Origin: Paracentrotus lividus | Taxonomy: Eukaryota; Echinodermata; Echinoidea; Camarodonta; Echinidae | Reading direction: 5' to 3' | Length of the DNA stretch: 64,000 nucleotides | NCBI GenBank assembly: GCA_940671915.1 | Contig: CALNVZ010003435.1 | Location: forward strand, 3,243,525 to 3,307,524 | In this document: positions 24,426-36,239 of the stretch, piece by piece | Layout: each line of letters opens with the position of its first letter | How positions within the stretch are numbered: the first letter of the stretch is position 1 | Translations under genes and position numbers: made by a program | The notes under the pieces: model-generated | The model's input: only the letters and a program-made list of their open reading frames with translations | Database searches by the model: none | Told to the model about the DNA's origin: nothing

Positions 24426-27400
24426 CATTTGTGGTTTCCCCGTACAATGTATAGTATGTTAACTGCAAGTTTTAATAATTTTTTTCAAGAGCATTGTACG
24501 CACATGGCACTATTTTGTCAACTGAAGGCAGGAATGTGTGTTCTGTTTAACTCTTTTTACTTTTAATTTACAGACAAAAAAAAATAAAAAATTCTATGAC
24601 TATATGTACGTGATGTAACTTCATTAATTAGTAATACACTTGCCCTATTAACATGATGACTCCATGGAAACAAATATTAAGTATAGAGAGATGTCTGTAG
24701 TGCTACAGACTTGCTCTCTATTCAAAGAATCAATAAGGTGCGTTTCAGCTCACATGGGGGAAAGCCCTCACAGACAGTTCTAAGGTTACTCTCATTAAAG
24801 AGTGTTATTGATTTGAAACTTTTATCAAATTAACGAGAAAAGGATGGCCCAAAAATTATCGATTGTCAATGTCTTCTTTTAAGCCAATTTCAACTTCCCA
24901 CTTGTGCTCAATTATGTCATCGGTTCATTTGATCAGCAGACACTGCTTCAAGGCATTTTTTATGTGTTGTCATTCGTGTGACGTTTGCTCCTGTCCATTC
25001 TTAAAGTGGTAAATTTCAAGATAATGACTACAATTCCAAATATCTTTAATTAAGGTGTTTATTTTACAGTTAATATATTACATTTTTTTATTTTTTATTG
25101 TCCTTATATATATCTAACATTAAAATCTGCAGGTGTTCTGTCACCTGCTTCATATTAATTTTTCTTAAAATTGGCAGAATTAGAAGCTTAAAAAAAACAA
25201 CAACACACAAGTGAAAACAAACTACATGTCAGTCTGGGGTAATAATTGTAAAGCTCTTTGGAACAATATAGATTATCATTGTTATTACCTGAAAATAAAA
25301 TTGCAAGCAGAATTTCAAACGATTAGTAACCACCACTGCGTACATGTACATGTAGCTCCATTATCGTTACAATGATAGAACTCAACAAAGTATACACCTG
25401 GGAACTGATAGATGGATATTTTGGCGAATCGCTAATAATTGCCATTGCAATTAAATGATGAAAACCATTCGAGCCAATCATTGATTATTGTGGCTTTCGG
25501 CTTTGAAACCAATCAGGAATATGGGCAGACAGGATACTATAAAAAATTTACTGTAATGGCAAAATGCTAAAATTTAATATGTGGATTGTAAAATATGGTT
25601 TTGAAAACTGCAGTACTTTTCATCAACTCTACCTTTGAAATTGGACTGTTTTAGGAACAAGAATATTGTTTTTCTCTTTGATTTCTTCTGAACTTTACCT
25701 CTACCTTTATGTCTCAACACACCTTTATGTATTCATACATCTCACTCTCTCTTCCTCATGCTCTCCTTCTCTGACAATCCTTCCGGTATAGATCCCTCAA
25801 CCCAAACATCTCACACGCTCAACCAGATAATGCGTCAAAGCCGTATCAGGCGCCCCACCTCTCTCACTCACCCATACCCCTCTATCTTGACTCACCAATT
25901 TTCTGCATATTTAGCTCAACCACTCTTTCCTATCTCCTACTCTATCAATTGAATCCTGCTGACAGGCTGTAACGGCTCTGACGCCTTACCAAAATTCCTC
26001 TACTCATCTCAACTCCGATTCTTTATTTTTCATCCTACATGTAGGCAGAGAGCAGTGAGGATATCTTCCAGGATTTACTAAGCTCATGGTTATTTTGATA
26101 AAAGTAGTTCAAACAAAAGAGAAAAGTAGGTTTTGCAAGGTTTTTCAGTCCCCTTAACCATCCCTTGAAAAAAAATGAAATAAAAGCATATGATATTAAA
26201 TTTTTCAATCCAAAAGTGGAACCAAAATTGTAAAATGAACCTTGAGTAAAACCAATACATATCATTGCTTTTATTTCAAGGGATCGTTTTGAAATTAAAA
26301 GGTTGTTTTTCTCTTTTATAACTAAACTACATTTCTCAAAACATGATTGAAGATAATCTTGTTCCTCCGTACAAATGGATACGATACTGAACTGTAGTTC
26401 AATCAAATGTAAGTGAACTTTCACCTTGATTTCTTCAAAGCATACCAATTTATGAATTTATCTTTATCTTAGAAAGCTTACAATGTCCACATGCACAAAC
26501 TCTACAAACAGGCAATGTGCTCTCCAACATGTACAGTATGATTTGAGGCAAAAAAGTTATATCACGTAAAAGGTTTTGGTCAAGCCTATCAACATCGCAA
26601 ATGGGCAGCCTCTAGTGCCTCGTAATCAGATTGAGCAATTTAGCGTGAGAATCATAAGCGATATAGCCGAAGAGAGAGAAGTGTTTTCTGTAAGGCGATA
26701 CGGACATCTTGATTAATAAATAAGGTCTCCATGGGCTGTTTAGGATACAAGATACCTACCATCAAGTGCACCTTGGGATTCAGAAATTAAATCACCATTT
26801 CTTTTACGGAGGTTTGGGTATCGTATCAGAAAATCAAGATCGACTGGCATAGCAACAAACAGAATGTTTTAACTTTATTATGTACACAAACGAATGAAAT
26901 ACAATTTTGTATAGTGTGGATGCAGCTTTGCTGAATACATACAGAACTATGTTTCTTTCAATAATTCTATTACATTGGTTTCTTACAGTGCTATCCACCA
27001 ATAAAGTACCAATGGCCCTCTATCATTACACAGCTTTAACTACAATGTATGTGTGCGTTACTGATTTTTTTTTGCACACAGTATTCACAGAATGTCTTCA
27101 AACTGTTACACATTAATCTCACCAGGGTAGAGTGTGGCAAATAAAATTACTGTCTTGTCAAAGGACTAGAAAAAGTGGGAAGTATACCATAAATTGACAG
27201 TTTGGCAAGTTACATGTATGTACATGTATGACACCTTTTAATAATGTTTCCAAACAAAACTTATCCCTTGGGTGAAGAGCCTCATGCCCCTTGATACGCT
27301 TGTCCATGACCTTAAGACAGGGAAAGGCTAAGGAAAGGTCAATGATGGGTCATGTGGCTTATACTCATCATCATCCATTCTTCCTGTACGAACATACCAA

Positions 27401-28669
27401 TACCCTGTATTCAATCAAGTTGTGCAAATCTTTGAGAAGGCTTCCTTACGTACTATACGACAAAGGCGACGAAAAGCTGGAGTTCAGTGCTTGATCTACT
27501 TCTATCGTTTACCCAGCGCCTGCTGAGCAAACGTGGCTGAAAGCGGGACGGTGCATCAAAAAAGGGAGATCAGCGACGACACGGTCGTGCAAATGGATGA
27601 GGATATGTTGAACAAAATGCTACACTCAGAGAAAAGAATTAGATCTCCCTTGACACTTTTCAATCATAACTCAAGAAGTATTTAATCAATTTTTATCATG
27701 TAAACACAAGGTAACCAACATTCTAGAGCAGAATTTTGAAAGTGTTACTTGAATGTAAATATCGTTGTATTAGTATACATTTGTACCATATGATGCAAAA
27801 AAGTATTCAGATTAATGCTTTCATTGCTTTGTGATTTTTAAAAAAAAATTTCTCCAACTGCAATTTAAAAAAAAAACAACACTATTTCATCATGAAATTT
27901 TAATAACAAGTCTATTTGTAACAAAATTTTCCATACCACAATTTTTAAATCACAAAATTGATAACATTTCAGATACTTTGTAAAAGTGCCAGGAGAAAAC
28001 TTATTTTGGAGACTTAGCATATAGGAATACACTTTTTAATCAGGGTAGCCAAAATTGGTTCTTTCAAGAGGAGAATATTATACAGACTACACTCATATTG
28101 CAACTGATCGGCAATTTATAAGTACATGTATAACCGGAGATTGGGAGCTGTTTTGAATGCTAGTTAAACCAATACAAATGACATCTTTAACAAGGTTAGA
28201 AATCAGGCTGCCAAATTAATCCCTAAGAGCAGAATCAAATTCTTACTTATAAATTTTGTCTTCATATTCATATTCACCTTTCCCTGTTGTTAGGGTCTGT
28301 TAAGGGATACACATACATTGTACGTTATTAGCTTCATATTTTGGTGAACATGTAACAGTTTTAACTTGATAACTCGGACAGAAGACACCATTTGAAAATC
28401 CCATTTAGCTTTAATAACAGGCACAAGTACATTGTATGTTTTTCTTTTGAAGTTTAATTGCTGGCGGCAAGACAAAGGCATCCTGTACATGCAAGTGAGG
28501 CAGTGGTACAAACAAATTTAGCAAATGCAGGCCACATATAATTGCACTTAATAAATCCTCTATTACTTTTAATAACCTGTACATAAACATGAACTACTGA
28601 CCCTATCCAGTCAGAAACATGTCTAGAATGATTTTAACAGAAGTATTTTGCTTTTACTTCTACCCTATA

Positions 28670-29721
28670 CAGGGTGTTTCCGAAAAAAGGAAACCCAACT
28701 TTGATCAACAATATTTTCAAAAATATTCCAATGGTGATTATGAAATTTATATCACTGTAAAGTGCAACTCATTGCCATTCTAATGATACCTCTTTCACCT
28801 CACCAATGTCACGCATCACTTAACCCCATTGTTTTGAAAAAGTCTTGTAAAATTGTGCGTGGTTCACTTTCATGCACCTTGAGATGGTTTGTGTGAATGT
28901 GCCTGGAAAGGAAACCCAACTTTGATCATCAATAACTTCAAAAATATTTCAGTGGTGATTAAGAATTTAATATCACTGGAAAGTACAACTTATTACCATT
29001 CTAATGATACCTCTCTCAGCTCACCAATATCATGCATCACTGAACCCCATTGTTTTGAAAATTGTCTCACAAAATTATGATAGGTTCTCTTTCATGCTCC
29101 TTGAGATGAGTTGCTTCAAAGATTCCTAACAAATCTAAGTAAAGCATTCCAGTGACTTTAAATAAATGAGTTTGATAAATGGGTTGGAAATTTTTACTTA
29201 TTTAGTCCTTTAATCTTACCATCCAGGTAATTTCAACATGTTACTCCTCACGACAACCCAGAGAACCTTCAGTTCCTCATGGATAATGTAAGAAGCATGA
29301 CAGTGCATCAATCACAATTTTGCAAGATATTTTCAGAACAATGGGGTTCAGTGATGCGTGACATTGGTGAGCTGAAAGAGATATCAATACAATGATAATG
29401 ACTGGCACTTTCCAGTGATATAAACGTCATAATCACTTCTGTCATGTTTTTAAAATGATTGATGATGAAAGTTGGGTTTCCTTTCCAGGCACATTCACAC
29501 AAACCATCTCAAGGTGCATGAAAGTGAACCACTCACAATTTTGCAAGACATTTTCAAAACAATGAGGTTCAGTGATGCGTGACATTGGTGAGCTGAGCGG
29601 GGTATCATTAAAATGGTAATGAGTTGCACTTTCCAGTGATATAAATTTTATAATCACCATAGTAATATTTTTGAAATTATTGATGATCAAACTTGGGTTT
29701 CCTTTTTTCTGGGTCACCCTG
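28670..29721. mobile_element. Tc1/mariner-type foldback with duplicated arm units
   Basis: Ends are CAGGGTGTTTCC and GGGTCACCCTG, with TA at 28668-28669 and 29722-29723. Each arm holds two direct copies of a unit of about 225 bp that starts AACCCAACTTTGATCA (28690 and 28916 on the left), so the element carries four copies, two in each direction. The Cys/Trp-rich open frames here (CAWKGNP) are repeated translations of that unit and are not genes. Confidence 0.88.
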
Positions 29722-29764
29722 TATATATAACTAGGTTGTTATATCAATTTTGATTTTTATTGTC

Positions 29765-29955
29765 AGGACAGCTCCCCCTGGGAAAGGATGTCAACTACCC
29801 CGGAGGACAATTACCCCTGAGAATAACTTACCCTGACGTTAGGTGGATTATGTTGGGGTAATTGTCCTCGGGGGAGTTGTCCTTCGGGGTAGTTGTCCTC
29901 CATAGGAATTGTCCGGCGTGTATTGTCCCTGGAGGAGTTGTCCCCGGGGGAATGG
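29765..29955. repeat. Inverted degenerate array of about 16-bp units
   Basis: The right half repeats GGGGTAATTGTCCTC, GGGGGAGTTGTCCTT, CGGGGTAGTTGTCCTC and CATAGGAATTGTCCGG at 15-16 bp spacing. The left half carries the same units on the other strand (CAACTACCCCGGAGGACAAT). The switch lies near 29835-29850. Confidence 0.75.
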
Positions 29956-30922
29956 TCCTAGAACCTTGATTTCTGCCTATCTTAGTTAAGTCATTATTTC
30001 TTTGTTTCTTTTTTAACAGAGATGGGCTGGAATAAGTAAAGTGGATTGATGAAACAATATCCTCCCACCTCTCAATAAGATTTAGTCCAAAATGTGGCCA
30101 CTTGTATTTTGGATAAGGTCATGGGACTTCATCAAATCAATAAATTACTATGGTGTTGTACAATCTAAAGAAGACCAGAACAAAAAGAAGAATCTGCAGT
30201 AAAGTTTGGCTGGATGGATATACGTCATGGATACAAGTCATGGATACAAGTTTCTATAGGGCCAATAACGAAAAACAATACGAACAAGGTTTGCTAAATA
30301 AAATAATTTCTGCTATGCCAGGCTAGACCAATCAAAGCAATTTTCTTTAGTATAAACATGATTTCTGCAATATTTCATTCATTATAAATCTTACTAAAAT
30401 ATATGACATATATCGTGCATGCTTCCTGATATGTGTTATTTTATTTACGAATTAAGATTGAATATCTTCCTTGTCACTGAGCATGCTACCAATGGATTCT
30501 GTAGAAATCTCTATCTCAAACAAAATGGCTGCCCCCTTTTAAATTGATAGCAGACAATATTGTGTGCTGTAACAGCCAGAAATTCAGTCTTTTCTGAAAT
30601 CCTTTATCAGCTTTATAAGTAGAGGCACATCACACCTTTGTTTATAGGTGTATAAGAGGAACAAAGGTTCCACATGCTTTAACATGCTTTAATATGTTTT
30701 ATTGACAAATCAACATTTTAATGGTCTAGTTGTATAAGGTTATGAATGGTTTTAGAGTTATTTTGCTAAAAAGAAACAATGTCAATCTGTACATTAACAG
30801 TAATCTTTTCATGGAACTACATTGCTTCAACAAGTTGCAATTTGAGGATCGTTTGAGCTTGAAAAAAAAAATATAGAACCCATAAGATCCTCAATTTCAT
30901 AGAATAGATATGCTTGATTTAA

Positions 30923-31076
30923 GGGAGTGTTCCTAGAAAGTTGCTATCAATTGCAAATCAGATGCAAGTTGAAACATGTATTTTTATTTGCACACAGTCT
31001 ACGCATTTAATATACACATACTACAATGATATTGATTGGTCAGCACCAACCAGCTGCAACTTTCTGGCAAAACTCT
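30923..31076. mobile_element. Short MITE
   Basis: GGGAGTGTTCCTAGAAAGTT on the left is matched in inverse orientation by GCAACTTTCTGGCAAAACTC on the right. About 154 bp in all, no coding. Confidence 0.55.
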
Positions 31077-31209
31077 CTGCATCTTTGTGAATTTTAAAAA
31101 TTTATGTATAAGTTTTATTCAAATATGACCACAATGTGTAACAGCTCATTTGTTTCTGGACAATTGTTATTTATTTTTGTAACACTCTTGTCAGAGGGAT
31201 GGAGGTCAG

Positions 31210-33275
31210 TTTTTCTCAGTCAAGTAGTATTGTATTGTTATTGTATTGTATTATTTATTACCAACATTGCAAAAAATATACATAAACAGAATTAATATAA
31301 ATATGCATTTGGTAAATGGAGCCAACAAATAGCTAAAGCTAGTCTAGGTTGGCCCCGTCTAGTTGCTTACTGTGATTATATATACATTTACATAAAGTAA
31401 ACATATGTAAATTATTACATCATATTTAAAACGTATGTACAAATTATTACATCATATTTAAAACATATGTACAAATTATTACATCGTATTTTACAGTATT
31501 TACACTATTTACATACGAAATTAATTAAATATGAATATACTCTGCAAGAAGAATTGCCTTATATGATTGTCTAAAAGTTTCCGTGATTTAATTTTTCTAA
31601 TATCATTTGGAAGAGCGTTCCATATGACAGCACCTGAATACGAAACAGACTGTTTTCCAAGATTTGTCCTTACTTTGATGAGTGTTTATATTCTTATTTT
31701 CGTTGCTTCTTGTCTCGTAAGGGTGTTTAACAAATGAGAAATAATCAATGAAACGATGAGGAAGTGTTATTCAACAAATCATGCACGAATGTTGCAATCA
31801 TGAGACGATATTGCTTAAAAACATCTAGAATCGATAACTCAGAAAACAAAGGAGCTGAGTGATGATTGAAGGATTTGAATAATATAACACGAGTAATCCT
31901 CTTTTGTATGACCAAAATTCGACTTAGGAATGTTTTGTTTGCAGCTCCCCAGACTTCTAATCCATAAGTAATGTGCGGTAAAAAAATGCATTGTATAACA
32001 TAACCAATATCTTTTTCGATACATAATGTCTGATTCTGTACAGAATACCTGCTTTTTTGCTGGCAACATTACATACATTATTAATATGTTTCTCCCAGTT
32101 AAGTTTCTCATCAATATTAAGACCTATAAATGACACTGTATCAACTAAGTTCAAAACTTTACCTTTTATTTCAACTGCTCTGAAGTTAATATATTTTTAC
32201 CTCTATTCTTAAAAAGCATATAATTTGTTTTGGATACATTTATAGTAAGTTTATTAGCTTCACACCAAGTGACAACATCTGATAGGTGTTTATTTACTTC
32301 TCCTAGTTGTATTCTATTTTCTCCTTTGTCAAATGTGTGAAACAGGCTCGAATCATCAGCAAATAAACGAAATTTGAAATATGAGAGGAATTTGATAAAT
32401 CATTTATATATAGTAAAAAAGAGAGTTGGTCCTAAGACTGAACCCTGTGGAACCCCACATGTAATTTCTTTTCTCTGAGATTCCATACCATCATAACAAA
32501 CATACTGATATCTGTTATCCAGGTAATTTTTAAACCAGTTTAATGGAAGTCCTCGTATGCCATAATGATTCAGCTTATTTTGCAGCACTGTATGATCGAT
32601 TGTATCAAATGCTTTGGCAAAGTCTATGAAAATTCCAACAGTTATTCTACCCTCGTCAGTGAAATGTGTTAATTCGTTTATCAAATTTATCAGCGAGAGT
32701 TTTGTACTATAACCATTTCTGAAACCATATTGATGTTCGCGAAGATTTTGTTTGTATTCAGAACTTCATCAAGCGAGCATTCACTATTTTTTCAAATACC
32801 TTACTTTAATATTGGTAATATCGAATAGGTCGATAATTGCCAGGTAAACATTTCAATCCTTTTTTATATTGGGATCACTTTAGCTATTTTCATATTTTTG
32901 GGAAAACACCTGTCAAGAATGATACATTAAATACATGTGTAAGTGGTTCACAGACATAGTCTACTGCATTAAATAAAAGCCTAGCAGGTATATTATCATA
33001 ACCACATGCTTTTGATTGATCAAGATTCATAATTAAGTTTTTCACTTCTGAGCTGATCACCGGTGAGAAAAAGAAAGATTTAGATTGACGTTCATTCAAT
33101 ATTCTGTATGATTAACATTTGAATCGATTTTACTAGCTAATTTTTGGCCTATGTTGACAAAAAAGTCATTAATAACATTAGCAATGTCCTTTGGAGATGT
33201 GTATTCACATGGTACACCATCAATTTCAGATTTTATTTTTTCATTTTTTCTATTTTTCTATTTTTTTCTACTTGA
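31210..33275 (-). pseudogene. Decayed LINE with reverse transcriptase
   Basis: Non-LTR retrotransposon on the minus strand, broken by frameshifts. Reading 5' to 3': a thumb-entry block with SKACGYDNIPARLL (33099-32890), the palm with FAKAFDTIDH and GVPQGSVLGP (32684-32400), then FIGLNIDEKLNWEKHINNV (32154-31957) and the RRY-type tail. The FADD-type catalytic box region lies in a frameshifted part, so no active enzyme is left. The 3' UTR contains three tandem units of about 36 bp at 31400-31495 and ends in a TACAA-type tail near 31210-31250. The 5' end meets the N gap. CR1/L2-like by layout; the clade is inference. Confidence 0.88.
31395..31495. repeat. Three tandem units of about 36 bp
   Basis: Units share the core AAATTATTACATCATATTTA and sit in the 3' UTR of the minus-strand LINE. 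Confidence 0.85.
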
Positions 33276-33300
33276 NNNNNNNNNNNNNNNNNNNNNNNNN
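33276..33300. other. Assembly gap (25 N)
   Basis: Unknown bases flanked by T-rich and C/A-rich low-complexity sequence. The true length cannot be known from the window. Open frames crossing it are not meaningful. Confidence 1.
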
Positions 33301-33452
33301 TACACCACTTTATCATTATTATCTTTTCAAAAAAGGCTCAACACCCCCCTCCCCCCCCCAAAAAAAAAAAAAAAAAGGAAGAAAGAAAGAAAGAAAAAAA
33401 GAGCCCCAAAACCCTCAACTTTAGAGTAAAGACATCAAATGTCTAAAAAAAC

Positions 33453-33483
<31 letters not shown>

Positions 33484-33617
33484 TCAATAGTAACCAATAA
33501 GGATCCCTATTGCTTCATGTTTTTTTGTTTTGTTTTTTGTTTTTGTTTTCAAATACAGGGCATTGATGTACATGTAGAACAGACAGACCCCCAATTGGAT
33601 TAATTTATTATTCTTAA

Positions 33618-34193
33618 AGGGAATCCAACCCAAGGAGAGAATCAACCTTACAGGAAAAAAAGAAAATGGATGAGGAGCAATCTAAAAAAGTTTCATGAAA
33701 ATCGGTTATAAAATAGAGAGTTATGGAAGTTTGAAAAGTCTAATTGTTCCTTCTAAGGGATCCTCAAATTGGCATCATCGGCTTCAAAATGGCCGATCTT
33801 ATGGACAACTCTCCATTCATTTTGTACACAAATTTTCAGATTTTCCCCATTTTCTTTCAAAATATGTCTTCTTTACTTCTGAGCTCAAATATGTCATGGG
33901 AAAATATATTTCACACAACATATGTTGAGCTCAGAAGGAGGTAAGATATATTTTGAAAGGAAATGGGGAAATCTGAAAATTTGTGTACAAAATGAATGGA
34001 GAGTTGTCCATAAGATCGGCCATTTGAAGCCGATGATGCCAATTTGAGGATCCCCTTAGAAGGAACAACTAGACTTTTCAAATTTCCATAACTCTCTTAT
34101 TTTATAACCGATTTTGATGAAACTTTTTTTAGATTGCTCCTCTCATTTTCCTCTTTCCTGTAAGGTTGATTCTCTCCTTGGGTTGGATTCCCT
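33618..34193. mobile_element. TTAA-type foldback element
   Basis: A near-complete palindrome: AGGGAATCCAACCCAAGGAG at the left end and its complement at the right, flanked by TTAA on both sides (33614-33617 and 34194-34197). The turn is near 33905. A decayed relative lies at 38925-39392. TTAA targets suggest Kolobok or piggyBac type. Confidence 0.87.
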
Positions 34194-34409
34194 TTAAGTT
34201 TGCTGGTTACAATTTAACACCTGTGTGGGTAGAAAGCAATATCTTGTACATCTATGCATACTGTGTGTTATCAAAACCATGACCTTTACTTTCCTAATCA
34301 AGTAATTTGTCTACTAAACACCTCCACCAGTCATTGTACTCTCTTGGTGTTAATGTGAACGAATACATTCATGTATGTTTTCACAACATTTGAGTAGAAG
34401 TGGACTTAC

Positions 34410-34595
34410 TGGGTCTGTGAGCATGGATCTGGCATGGGAGACAGCTGCGAAGACAGCGAAGATGTTGAATAATATTCCATGGATGATTGTGTAAGGATTA
34501 ATACCCGATGGTAGTAACAGCACCACGTTGACAGCAAACTGACCGTAACCAATCAATAGGTATGTCATCACTGCACAGATTATTCCACATGGATC
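34410..34595 (-). CDS. ZDHHC3/7-like: ZDHHC3/7-like palmitoyltransferase, first two membrane helices
   Basis: This 186-bp exon (62 codons, phase 0 at both ends) encodes DPCGIICAVMTYLL, a first membrane segment through VVLLLPSG, then a short lumenal loop and a second membrane segment (IIHGILFNIFAVFAAV), ending in SMLTDP. It matches the ZDHHC3/ZDHHC7 pattern of two helices before the cysteine-rich domain. The acceptor is TTTGAAG and the donor GTAAGTC. It follows exon 40719-40874 to give WFIK then DPCG, the equivalent of WFIRDGCG in vertebrate genes, and precedes exon 5708-5853 to give LTDP then GAVP. About 75 bp upstream on the gene lies a broken partial copy of this exon's start (34683-34758). 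Confidence 0.95.
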
Positions 34596-34682
34596 CTTCA
34601 AAAGAACAAATGACAGAGAAAATAAATTCTTTAAAGTTTATCTTCATGTACCGCTAACTATACATCACTAAAGACAATTTTA

Positions 34683-34758
34683 ATGACAGCAAACTGACCA
34701 TAAGCAATCAAAAGGTATGTCATCACTGCACAGATTTTGATCCTTCAAAAGAACAAAT
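34683..34758 (-). pseudogene. Partial duplicate of ZDHHC exon start
   Basis: Matches 34529-34613 (exon 5' part with its acceptor) at most positions, including GACAGCAAACTGACC and GGTATGTCATCACTGCACAG. An 8-bp deletion after the acceptor breaks the reading frame, and the rest of the exon with its donor is missing, so it cannot be a normal alternative exon. Confidence 0.85.
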
Positions 34759-36101
34759 TATCAAAGAAAAAATATGAAGAAAAATATTAATGAAATTGTA
34801 ATAAAGAAAACCTCAAATTTTAGCCAAGAAATGCCCTGGATTATGCTCCATTCTCCAAACTACAAGTCTACTGATATAAAAAATATTAACTTTTATGAAC
34901 ATTCAAGCTCTTTTTCTTTGCATCACAAAAGAACATTTTAATCAAAATTGATAATTTGAGCAAACATGTAAAACCAAAAATGAAGAGATTCTCTGGATCC
35001 CATTCATGCTCCTCAAAGTAAAAGGTTACTGCTGTCACAACCTCTTTACAATTTACCAGATAATCATCACCACCCCCTCCCCACCCCTTTCTCTAATAAG
35101 ATGCTTGAGTAGATATTTATAACCCCATAGGACAAGGGTTGATAGCGATAGGGTCATTACTTCCTGGATGGAACCAAACAAACAATTTATGGTAATTGCC
35201 AATTTGAGACCTGTCTCTCGATGGCTGAATAATTGATAATAAATTTCCAGGTATACTGTGCCTGTACAATACATGTACAAGCATTAGTTTGGGATTTTTG
35301 AAGCCAATGATCAACAAATCGTCCTCTGTAACGTAGTATTGACTTAAATTCATTTTTGTTAAATGATACATTTAAACAGTATATTAAATGCATACATAAT
35401 GATTTTCTGAGAAAATTGCAGACAAGCGCTATATCCGTGACAAGTTTAAATACCTGAGTGATCATCCTAGTATGAACTCCATACCAATTATGATAGAAGG
35501 AAAGTCTCAATTTTTCCCTTTCAAAACAGATAACTTTTTTTTCCTTTTTTAATAGAGCTAGGTCGGATACATTTGCACTAGGGAGTATTGGAAATTGTAG
35601 GTGAGAATGATGAAAACAGTACAAGGATTGCTTGGTGCTGCCAAGGCAATCTTGAGATCTTACTCTAATGGGAGAGTGATGACATTTGCTTGCAAGAAGA
35701 TGCAAAAGTACACGTACACATGTAGGCGTAAAACAAAATGTACATTATTATTCTCACTAGAATGTGTCTTTTTAATTCATTCTCAGCCAAAAAGTCCAAA
35801 TTATAAGGAAAAACACTGACTACTTTAATTTTTCAAGCAAATGAATCAAAATTTTGTTTCATTTGTGAATTGAACTAATACTTATAACAATGTACATTTA
35901 TCTGAATGTCAACTGCAGATTGGACGTATGTTACTTATACACAATGTAAAGATCTATAATTTTATGTACAAGATAAAGTACTTTGAACTTTAAGGCTTAA
36001 TCACTATTCTGTTTGCAATTTATAAGAGCATGGATTGTCATATCTTAGAAGGATATTTAAGAAAGGCCTTAATGAATACTAATTCCAATATGATGATAGA
36101 A

Positions 36102-36137
<36 letters not shown>

Positions 36138-36225
36138 CAACTACACTCTACATTCATGTCAACAAGAATTTCGACATCATCTGTAGCCCTTATAAAGGTT
36201 ACCAAAATAACCTTGATGCCATCTT

Positions 36226-36239
36226 GTTACCATGGCAAC
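36226..36239. promoter_or_regulatory. Perfect X-box (RFX-type) site
   Basis: GTTACCATGGCAAC fits the RFX consensus GTNRCCNNRGYAAC at every position. It lies in a ZDHHC intron in a less AT-rich stretch (36130-36400). RFX factors drive ciliary genes in animals; any role here is inference. Confidence 0.5.

Larger units (their letters stand above)
5854..34409 (-). other. 28.6-kb ZDHHC intron, repeat-rich
   Basis: Besides the features listed separately, 6961-8556 holds a perfect 22-bp-class T-run, an X-box-like site at 7279-7292 and a CATAC-tailed repeat end near 7640-7775; 12669-13540 and 13851-18520 hold simple repeats and nothing I can name; 17880-18240 and 19600-20150 are less AT-rich; 22733-24180 holds a T/G run at 23871-23927; 24430-28660 holds a short retroposon-tail remnant near 25225-25290 (TGTAAAGCTCTTTGGAACA) and no recognisable exon. 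A small nested gene is possible at 6751-6960. Confidence 0.7.

Noticed and set aside
26035..26448. 137-codon open frame on the minus strand
   Set aside because: Leu/Phe/Lys-rich from AT-rich DNA; no domain recognised and no supporting splice or start context.
28889..29717. Three similar Cys/Trp-rich frames (CAWKGNP)
   Set aside because: They are translations of the repeated unit of a non-coding foldback in both directions.
35187..35705. 172-codon open frame on the minus strand
   Set aside because: No recognisable family, no splice signals that would set it apart, and composition like the intron around it.
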